From Enterobacter sp. RIT418 (GTDB lineage: Bacteria > Pseudomonadota > Gammaproteobacteria > Enterobacterales > Enterobacteriaceae): a stretch of 55,130 nucleotides of DNA. A program made the translations under genes and the position numbers. Under the pieces are notes generated by a model. It had not been told where the DNA came from, ran no database searches, and worked only from the letters and a program-made list of their open reading frames with translations. Positions 39,289 to 46,437 of this stretch are shown here, in pieces (the stretch's first letter is position 1; each line of letters opens with the position of its first letter). The DNA is taken from positions 1 to 55,130 of the forward strand of contig NZ_QBJD02000023.1 of NCBI RefSeq assembly GCF_003057745.1. Reading direction: 5' to 3'.

Positions 39289-39964
39289 CCGCGGCCTCCT
39301 GCGTCACCGCGTTAAGGTGCAGCTCGTCCAGAATGCGTTTCCCGCGCCGCCAGCAGGTGAAAAGCGCCCCAATGCTGATTACCATCAGGCACAGAAACAG
39401 CAGCCTTTGGCCGTAGGCCGCGGGCAGGAAAAGCGCCAGCAGCGCGCCGCCGCAGAGGAGCGCCATCCGGTGCTGTTTGGCCATCGGCCCGAGGAAATGC
39501 TGACGTAAGCCGCAGGTTCCGCCCAGCAGGCGCAGGTACGCGGTCATCAGCGCCAGCAGCGCCGCTATCCAGCCGAGCGTGCCGGCGAAGGGGATCGCGC
39601 TCAGGCCATAGCCCACGCCCACCAGAATCAGCGTGTCGGACACCCTGTCCGGCAATTCGTTGTAGACCGGCCCGGCGGGCGTTGCCAGCCCGCCCTCCAC
39701 GGCCACCATGCCGTCAAGCAGGTTGCAGATGAGCCTGCCCTGAATCAGCGCCGCGCCCAGCAGCAATAGGCCATCCCGGATGATGAGCGAGGAGAAGCTG
39801 AAGGCGAACAAAAAGCAGAGGCCGGAAAGCAGCGCGCATCCCGTACTTGCCAGCGAAATCTGATTCGGCGTAACGCCTTTGTTTTTTAGCCACAGCGCGC
39901 TGTGCTTGGCCCAGGTTTTATCCCGCGTCGTGATGGGGCGACGATCGTTTGTATTTACAGCCAT
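39281..39964 (-). CDS. CDP-alcohol phosphatidyltransferase family protein (YnbA-like)
   Basis: 227-residue membrane protein with about five to six hydrophobic segments. The family motif D-x2-DG-x2-AR-x8-G-x3-D-x3-D is recognisable as N81-LL-DG-MV-AV-x8-G98-PVY-N102-ELP-D106, so two of the four metal-binding Asp are Asn and the Arg is Val. From memory, E. coli YnbA has Asn at the same two places, so this may be a subfamily trait rather than inactivation. The expected reaction is transfer of a phosphatidyl group from CDP-diacylglycerol to an alcohol; the acceptor is unknown. It is first of the lipid trio, 45 bp after tssA. Confidence 0.85.
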   Translation of the reverse strand: MAVNTNDRRPITTRDKTWAKHSALWLKNKGVTPNQISLASTGCALLSGLCFLFAFSFSSLIIRDGLLLLGAALIQGRLICNLLDGMVAVEGGLATPAGPVYNELPDRVSDTLILVGVGYGLSAIPFAGTLGWIAALLALMTAYLRLLGGTCGLRQHFLGPMAKQHRMALLCGGALLALFLPAAYGQRLLFLCLMVISIGALFTCWRRGKRILDELHLNAVTQEAADE

Positions 39965-40009
39965 GATTCCATTCTCGTTAAAGATTGTAGTTTTGGTATT
40001 AAGGAGGGG

Positions 40010-41605
40010 TTACCCGCACAGCACCGCCGCGCGTGCAGGATCCAGCGCGATAAGGCCGGAAAGAAGCGTATCCATGTCGGCCTGCAGCCGCGTTTTATCG
40101 ACCTCACCGCGAGCGGCCCGGCCGCGCAGCAGCTTGAGGCTGCGGGCCTTAACCTCAAACATCAGCTCCGGCGTCCACTGCTCAAGCGTCAGCGAGCGGG
40201 CGCTGTCGTCGAGCTCGCGCAGCAAATGCAGCGCCATGTCGTTTTTACCGTACTGTTCGCTCACCCGCGCCATAAGCAGGCGCATTAGCCACCGGTCGCG
40301 GGGCGTGGCGTAGCCCGGCTGCCCCTGAAGCCAGCCGAGCGCGGCCTCAATGCCCTCGCTGTCGGCTTTCGCCAGCACCTCAGGCTCAAGGGCCAGCACG
40401 TCATCGCTGCCCGCGGCCGCGGCTGAAACCGGCTTATCCTGCCAGCCGGAGATGTCGTCCAGCACGCTTTCGTTGATCCAGGCCAGCGTCACCTCGTCGG
40501 CAAACGGCGTGCCGTCGTTGAAGGCCAGCGCTTCGAGACCCGGAAGGCGGGCCAGTAGCCCCTTGAGGTCGCGACAGATGATGTCGGCGCGCACGCTGTC
40601 GGCGTCCAGCTTGACCAGCGCCTGCCAGGCGTACCACTGCACGTCCAGCCACAGGTGGTTAACGCCCTGCGCCAGCAGCGTGTCGGTGTGCTCAAGCAGC
40701 TCAGACCAGCTTTTCTGCAGATACAGGCGCTTAAGATGCGCCTTGTTGTCGGGCTTAGGCGGAACCAGGCGAGTGCGCCCCGCGGCGTCCAGCGGGGGCA
40801 GTTCCGTCAGCGTGTCCCAGCGGACGCTTTTGAGCAGATGATGCCCCGCCAGCCAGCCGCCGGGCTGGTCGCGCAGGTATTTCGCCAGCACCTTGGCCTG
40901 GTCGAGCAGATCCCGCCCCGACGTCACCGCATTCATTATCGGCGCGGAAGATGCCGCCGAGGGCGACGTCGCGCTCTCTTCGCGGCTGGTTTGCGGCACC
41001 ATCGAGTTCGCGCCGCCGCTCTGAATCAGCCGGTTATCCAGGGCCAGATACAGCCCGCCCAGCTCCGGGCGGGACGCCTCATCAAGCGTCTCAAACGCCT
41101 GCTCCGCCAGCAGCAGCGCGCCTGCAATGCGCTGCATGAGCGACATATCTACCTCAGGATAGAGAGATAGGCTGTCGAGCATGCGGCTGCTGCCCAGCCA
41201 CTCCAGGGCCGATTTGCGGCTGCGGGCGCGCAGGGGATGCAGATCGTTGCCGAACCGCACCAGCATTGCCGCCAGCAGCTCAACGCCCTGCGCCAGCCCG
41301 GCCTCGCCGTCCTGATGCAGGCGCGCCCACGCGTAAAAACCGGCCACCCTCAAATCCTTGCAGGTGGTGGTCAACAGCTTTTCTGCCAGCTCGCAAATCA
41401 GCGCGGTATCAATGCCGGAGAGCTTGTTAACCTCTTCACGGATTTGCTGAAAGTCATCGTCATAGCCCGGATCGTCGCCCGTAGGCTGATTTTCCTGCAC
41501 GGGCACCAGCCAGCGCTCCCAGTCGGCGCAGCGCGCCCGGGCCTGATTCAGGAGGGTATTTTCATCCACGCCGCAGGCGTGGATAACATTCTGTAATGCG
41601 GCCAT
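40010..41605 (-). CDS. tssA: T6SS assembly protein TssA
   Basis: Coordinates baseplate and sheath assembly. It has 531 residues: an N-terminal ImpA_N domain (about 35-160, with FQQIREEVNKLSGIDTALICELAEKLL and LRVAGFYAWARLHQDGEAGLAQGVELLA), a linker, and a VasJ-type C-terminal domain that differs from the short TssA class. Its ATG shares a base with the tssM stop (TAATG), a typical coupled junction. It is followed by the lipid trio rather than by tssF. Confidence 0.92.
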   Translation of the reverse strand: MAALQNVIHACGVDENTLLNQARARCADWERWLVPVQENQPTGDDPGYDDDFQQIREEVNKLSGIDTALICELAEKLLTTTCKDLRVAGFYAWARLHQDGEAGLAQGVELLAAMLVRFGNDLHPLRARSRKSALEWLGSSRMLDSLSLYPEVDMSLMQRIAGALLLAEQAFETLDEASRPELGGLYLALDNRLIQSGGANSMVPQTSREESATSPSAASSAPIMNAVTSGRDLLDQAKVLAKYLRDQPGGWLAGHHLLKSVRWDTLTELPPLDAAGRTRLVPPKPDNKAHLKRLYLQKSWSELLEHTDTLLAQGVNHLWLDVQWYAWQALVKLDADSVRADIICRDLKGLLARLPGLEALAFNDGTPFADEVTLAWINESVLDDISGWQDKPVSAAAAGSDDVLALEPEVLAKADSEGIEAALGWLQGQPGYATPRDRWLMRLLMARVSEQYGKNDMALHLLRELDDSARSLTLEQWTPELMFEVKARSLKLLRGRAARGEVDKTRLQADMDTLLSGLIALDPARAAVLCG

Positions 41606-44600
41606 TATTCCATCTCATCCATGGGGGTAATATCCGTGGCGGCCAGCGCCTGCGCGGCGGCAGAGGCATCCACGGTGAATATGTTGTCCGGCAGGCTAAA
41701 GTTACGCATCCCCAGCAGCGCAAGCGGACCGCTGCCCAGCTGTGAACGCAGCACCCACTGCAGGGTGCGGCCATCCGGGGCGGTAAAGCTCATCATCCAC
41801 TGGCTGCGGTCGAGCTGCTGACGCTTGCCCTGCTCCAGCCAGCGAATAAAGCCCCACGTGCCGGTGTAGTCTCCGAACAGGCGCGCGCCCGCGCTGGTGG
41901 AGGTCCAGGTCAGCATGGTGCCCGGCTTGTAGGTCTCGCCCGGCCAGCGGAAGGACTGCCAGTCCGACATCTGGTTGAAGTAGTGCAGCTTCTGCCCGTC
42001 AACGGTCAGCTGCGTTTCTACCACCTGAGGCGCCGGACGCGCCTGCAGCTCGAAGGTGATCCCCTGGCTGCCGTCGGTAAAGAGGATGTCCGACAGCTGG
42101 CTCAGCTGGTTCACGGCCTTCAGGAAGGCGGGATTGAACGTCAGGCCCTGGCTGTGCGCGTTGTCCGGCACCCACTGGCTGCCCTCCTTGTGCAGCACGC
42201 CGCTCAGCTCCGTGGTGAGGAAGCGGTCAATGCGGCCGCTGTCCTTGCGGATAAACTCGGCCAGCATCGGCAGTGACGCATCGCTCTTGCTGTCGGCAAA
42301 CGGGAAGCGCCCGTCAAACGCCGTGCGCCAGTTCGCCACCACCGAGCGGCTCCAGCGTTCGTTCAGGCTGGCCGCCGACGGCTGCAATACCGTTTCCCAA
42401 GCCTGGGTCAGCGGCTGCACGAACATCGTGTTGCCAAACCCGCTCCACTCCTCCCCGAGGCTTGCCGCCACCAGGCTGCCGTACTGCTGGGTATCGGTCA
42501 GATCGACGCTTTTGCCCTGGAAAACGGTCTGGGCCAGCGTCTGCATCATCTCCTGCGGATCCGACGCGCTCGCCACCTGCTGCAGGCGCAGACGCACGCG
42601 GGTGATGCGGGTCAGATACGTTTGCAGGCTAAGTGAGTTATCCGCCGACATCACGCTGCTGGCTTTGTTTTTCCCCATCAGGGTCAGCAGCGGCCCGAAG
42701 GTTTCATCCAGCGGCCCCTGCGGCCCGGCGGCCTGCTGATCGATTACCGGCTTGTCTTTACTGCCGATCAGATCTTTTGCCGACTTGATGATCGAGTCGG
42801 ACAGACCTTCATCTTGTTCTCCGGTCTGCCCCTGCCACGCCAGGGTGTTCATCAGGGCAATCAGCGGAGACTGGCGCACGTCGCTCATCAGCGTCAGCTG
42901 GTCGGTCACGTCGGCAATGTTCTGCACCGGATTCCACTGCAGGCTGTTGAGGAAGTTCAGCCAGCTGCCGGCGAAGTCCGTGAAGTAGCGCTGCGTCAGG
43001 CGCGCCTTCAGCGCCTCCGGGGAGAGATCGGCAGAAACGGTCCTGCGGCTGTCGCTCAGCACCCAGTCAATCTCGTCCCGGCGGGACTTCGCGGCTTTCT
43101 CAATCGCCTGCTGAATGCCCCCTTCCCATGCCTGGCGGGTGAACATGCCCGGCACCGTCTCATCGGTGGTGAAGAGGCGGCGAGCATCGGTGCCGCTGGT
43201 CATGTCTTCCAGCGAGACGTCCGCAAAGTTGCGGCGTACCGATTTGAGCATGTTTTCGTAGAGCGTTCCTTCCGCATTGCGCCGCCCAATCTGCTGGAGC
43301 AGCACCTGGCGGCTCTGGCCGACGAGCGATGCGTCCGGCGTGATTTTCCACTGCGGCTGCGCCGGAAGCCCGGTGATATAAAACGCCCACAGGTCGGGCG
43401 ACAGGCTTTGCCACAGCGCAGTGGAGATGCCCATCCGCGTTGGCTGTACCGTTTTCATCGTCTGCGCGTAAAACGCGCCGTCGACCTTGTCCGGATGGGC
43501 CATCATCAGCCAGGCCTTCAGCTGGTCGTAGCCCGGTTTCGCCAGCTGCGCGCGCTGGTCGCTGTTGGGGGCCGAGTTTGCCAGCGCGTGCAGCTTCTGC
43601 ATCAGCGCCGCATTAGCCGGATCGCGGATCAGGCGGCTGTTTGCCACGCCGTACCACGGCAGCATGGCCGCTAGCAGTTGCTGGTTATGGTCCAGGCCAA
43701 AGCGCTGGTACCACGGCGCGCCGTGCTGGATACGGTGCTGTAGGCGGCCTGCGTCGTTACGCAGATCGTGGAGCGCCGTCAGCTGGTAGTCCGATACCGA
43801 AGGGTGATCGACCAGGGTGCGGGCCTTGTCGGCAACCGAGGAAATCTGGCTGTAGTTCAGCGCGAAGGAGAGCAGCAGCCCGGCGCCCCAGACGCCGAGT
43901 ACCGCCATGATGACCCACGCCAGCGTCTGCTCCCAGGCCATGCCAACCCGACGGCCGCGAATGCGGGTACAGTCGGTGAGGATGCCTTGCCAGGTTTCAG
44001 GCAGCGTCAGGGCATGGGATCGGCTTTGTGGCACCGCGCTGCCGGGATCTTTTGCAGCATGCGGTTTAGCCTCTACGTCGGGGCTTTCTACCTGGCTAAA
44101 CACAAGCCCGCGCAGCGGCACCGACTGCTGGCTTTCATAGAGCCACGGCAACAGCCGCTGCGCCCAGCGGCTGATGCCGCCGTCGCGAAGCTCCTGGCCC
44201 AGCCGCAACATGAAGTCATACCGGCTGTTGACGACTGCCTGACTCACGCCCTGCCGGGTCAGCTGAGGAAGCAGGCTTTCCAACTGGCGGCTGATGTCGT
44301 CCTGATTTGCACGAAGGGGGAATAAGGCACACACCGACTGCCCGATTCGTCCGTCCTGCGGCCAGGCGCTGTCGCACAGATGCCATAGCCAGACCGGCGC
44401 CTGGTAATGCAGCAGCGCCCCCCTTTTCTCCAGCCCGCGCAAATCGTCATCGCTCACCTCAGACGTAAGGTCCAGCGAATGCGGCACAACGCGAACAATG
44501 CCATCAAGCGGGCGACCGCGGCGCAATCTGCGCAGGGCCGTGAATACCGCCTCATCCGGTTCAGCGCTGAGGCTGCCGCCGTAGATAAGCACCGTGCGGT

Positions 44601-45042
44601 TGCCTTCAAGCCACTGCTGCTGCTTTAGGCCGGGTACCAGCTGTTCGATCGCGGCGTCGTCGCCGGTCACCAGCAGCAGGCGGACCTTACTGCGCCAGCG
44701 CCAGCTGTAACGGCGGCGTAGGTGGCTGCTGAGGGCATCTTTTAGCGGCAGGAGCGCTGTTTTCTTCTTCTTCGCCGTGCCAGAAGAAGAGTCTCGCACC
44801 ACCTTATCGCGAATAACTAAACGATAGGCGATCACGCTCAGCACCAGCACGCTGAGCAACGCGCTCCAGATGATAAAACAGACCATCGCGAGCTGGCGAA
44901 GCACGGTCCAGTCGGTGGTGAGATCCTCACCCCAGTACCACCAGGCCAGCCCGCCGAATAATACAATCAGCGTCACGATGGCAATGAACAACACCGCTGT
45001 CGGAAAAACAGAAATTTCAGCGGGTTTATTTTCCTTGACCAT
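41605..45042 (-). CDS. tssM: T6SS inner-membrane protein TssM (IcmF family)
   Basis: Spans the inner membrane and periplasm and binds TssJ and TssL. It has 1145 residues. TMs lie at about 12-38 and 48-75 and a third at about 375-400 (TLAWVIMAVLGVWGAGLLLSF), with a large periplasmic IcmF/DUF1215-type region after it. No GxxxxGK[ST] is visible at the cytoplasmic position where many TssM have a Walker A motif (the sequence there is LLLVTGDDAAIEQL), so it is probably a non-ATPase TssM. The start is set at ATG 45042 (MVKENKPAEIS); the frame opens at TTG 45060. It overlaps the preceding gene by 17 bp. Confidence 0.95.
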   Translation of the reverse strand: MVKENKPAEISVFPTAVLFIAIVTLIVLFGGLAWWYWGEDLTTDWTVLRQLAMVCFIIWSALLSVLVLSVIAYRLVIRDKVVRDSSSGTAKKKKTALLPLKDALSSHLRRRYSWRWRSKVRLLLVTGDDAAIEQLVPGLKQQQWLEGNRTVLIYGGSLSAEPDEAVFTALRRLRRGRPLDGIVRVVPHSLDLTSEVSDDDLRGLEKRGALLHYQAPVWLWHLCDSAWPQDGRIGQSVCALFPLRANQDDISRQLESLLPQLTRQGVSQAVVNSRYDFMLRLGQELRDGGISRWAQRLLPWLYESQQSVPLRGLVFSQVESPDVEAKPHAAKDPGSAVPQSRSHALTLPETWQGILTDCTRIRGRRVGMAWEQTLAWVIMAVLGVWGAGLLLSFALNYSQISSVADKARTLVDHPSVSDYQLTALHDLRNDAGRLQHRIQHGAPWYQRFGLDHNQQLLAAMLPWYGVANSRLIRDPANAALMQKLHALANSAPNSDQRAQLAKPGYDQLKAWLMMAHPDKVDGAFYAQTMKTVQPTRMGISTALWQSLSPDLWAFYITGLPAQPQWKITPDASLVGQSRQVLLQQIGRRNAEGTLYENMLKSVRRNFADVSLEDMTSGTDARRLFTTDETVPGMFTRQAWEGGIQQAIEKAAKSRRDEIDWVLSDSRRTVSADLSPEALKARLTQRYFTDFAGSWLNFLNSLQWNPVQNIADVTDQLTLMSDVRQSPLIALMNTLAWQGQTGEQDEGLSDSIIKSAKDLIGSKDKPVIDQQAAGPQGPLDETFGPLLTLMGKNKASSVMSADNSLSLQTYLTRITRVRLRLQQVASASDPQEMMQTLAQTVFQGKSVDLTDTQQYGSLVAASLGEEWSGFGNTMFVQPLTQAWETVLQPSAASLNERWSRSVVANWRTAFDGRFPFADSKSDASLPMLAEFIRKDSGRIDRFLTTELSGVLHKEGSQWVPDNAHSQGLTFNPAFLKAVNQLSQLSDILFTDGSQGITFELQARPAPQVVETQLTVDGQKLHYFNQMSDWQSFRWPGETYKPGTMLTWTSTSAGARLFGDYTGTWGFIRWLEQGKRQQLDRSQWMMSFTAPDGRTLQWVLRSQLGSGPLALLGMRNFSLPDNIFTVDASAAAQALAATDITPMDEME

Positions 45043-46165
45043 ATGGTTTAACGATCCCAAATGCGAGAGTGTGTAGAGTGTCTTTGGCTATCCAGCCGCA
45101 GGGTTCTTTAGAGTAATTGGCAGAAATAGCGGCCAGGGTCAGGACGATCAGCAGTTCCATTTCACCAGGATCGCCCCAGTTGAGATCCTGTAAATGGTGG
45201 GTCACATTCCAGCCGCTTTGCGCCAACGCAGGCAGCGCCGGATGCGAGAACAGCATGCAGGCCTGTGGCGGCTCTTCAAGCTCGCTTTGCCGCTCTGCTC
45301 GTTCACACACGTCCGCTAATGTCTCCGCGTCCGCGCTATCGTAAAACTCACCCCGGGTCATGCAGACCGGGCCATTTTGCCCCACCAGCCACAGCGCGGC
45401 AGATTCACCGGCAGGCAGCTCAGCATGAAACGCGGCCACCGCCGAGTGGCACCCCGCCACCAGAATGGCTTCATCACCAGAAAGCGAGCTGGTCGCCTCA
45501 ACGAGTGCCGACAGGCTCTCCTCACCGCGCCACTCATGTGGTTTATCAGGTAGTAAGACCTGGGGAAAAGTCGCCTGCATTTGTGCACAGAATGCCTTCC
45601 AGGCGATGGTCGAGCCCTGCCAGTAGCAGTGCGCGATGGGCGGAATCGGCGAATCGACTCTCTGCAATTGCCACTGCAGCACCAGCATTTTTGCCAGCTG
45701 GGCCTCGCGCCCTTCAGCATGGTCAATCATCGTCATCACGACGCGCAGCGCCTTTCCGCTCGCTTCGTTCTTTACTTCTGGAGGACGATGCTCTCGTCTG
45801 AGCAGCCGCTGCCAGTTTGCGCTGTTGGCTCCGGCGGGGCCCAGCAGCACCCATTCGCTGAGGGCAAAAAATCGCTGGTGACGCGTCCACCACTCTTGCT
45901 GCTGCCGTTCAACCAGTCGCTCATAAAGCTGGGCATTGTGAACCGATAGCCGGTAGTAAAGCTGACGTATAAGCCATAGTCCTCCCGTCAGCATTACCGC
46001 GCCCACCATCCCCCAAATCACTCTTCCGCTGCTCGCGCCTGCAGGGTGAAGCATTGCCATGCCGCCACTGGCAAGCAGCACCAGCAGCGCGCAAGCTGAC
46101 AACCAGCGTTTATTATTTGGGGTTCGGGCAGAGCGGTAAGGAGGATAGGCCGGCAGCGGCCTCAC
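45026..46165 (-). CDS. T6SS-cluster membrane protein of unknown function
   Basis: 379 residues. Two N-terminal TM helices (about 21-39 WLSACALLVLLASGGMAML, and 47-68 GRVIWGMVGAVMLTGGLWLIR) are followed by about 300 soluble residues. These include VLQWQLQRVDSPIPPIAHCYWQGS, VEATSSLSGDEAILVAGCHSAVAAFHAEL and LPALAQSGWNVTHHLQDL. I cannot assign a domain. Overlaps with PAAR (4 bp) and tssM (17 bp) tie it to the secretion apparatus. The position directly before tssM suggests a membrane-complex accessory or an adaptor for effector loading; that is inference. Confidence 0.8.
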   Translation of the reverse strand: MRPLPAYPPYRSARTPNNKRWLSACALLVLLASGGMAMLHPAGASSGRVIWGMVGAVMLTGGLWLIRQLYYRLSVHNAQLYERLVERQQQEWWTRHQRFFALSEWVLLGPAGANSANWQRLLRREHRPPEVKNEASGKALRVVMTMIDHAEGREAQLAKMLVLQWQLQRVDSPIPPIAHCYWQGSTIAWKAFCAQMQATFPQVLLPDKPHEWRGEESLSALVEATSSLSGDEAILVAGCHSAVAAFHAELPAGESAALWLVGQNGPVCMTRGEFYDSADAETLADVCERAERQSELEEPPQACMLFSHPALPALAQSGWNVTHHLQDLNWGDPGEMELLIVLTLAAISANYSKEPCGWIAKDTLHTLAFGIVKPYGQGK

Positions 46166-46419
46166 AGCTCAACCCCGCAGTCGGGGAAAGAGCTGACTAA
46201 CGTACACCCGCAGGCGCACCGGTGCCCGTGCAGGGCGATGGGTTTGCCGTCCACTTGCGAAAGCGAGCTGCCTTCGCTGATGACGGTCATGCCGTGTTCA
46301 TTGCACTTCACGGCATCCCCTTTGCAGGCGATACCCTTGCCGAAGCAGAGATAGTGCCCGCCCAGCACCTTGCCGCCGTACTCCCGCAGCGTATCGCCTT
46401 CGCGAATAACCTGTTTCAT
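46162..46419 (-). CDS. PAAR-domain T6SS spike tip protein
   Basis: Forms the sharp zinc-bound tip on the VgrG trimer. It has 85 residues, a stand-alone PAAR: the N-terminal REGDTLREYGGKVLGGH and FGKGIACKGDAVKCNEHGMTVISEGS give the characteristic loops, and His and Cys in GHRCACGCTL are likely zinc ligands. It is 18 bp after the Tle1 effector gene and overlaps the next gene by 4 bp. It probably caps the VgrG encoded at 52070. Confidence 0.9.
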   Translation of the reverse strand: MKQVIREGDTLREYGGKVLGGHYLCFGKGIACKGDAVKCNEHGMTVISEGSSLSQVDGKPIALHGHRCACGCTLVSSFPDCGVEL

Positions 46420-46437
46420 TTTGTTCCCTTCCCTGGC

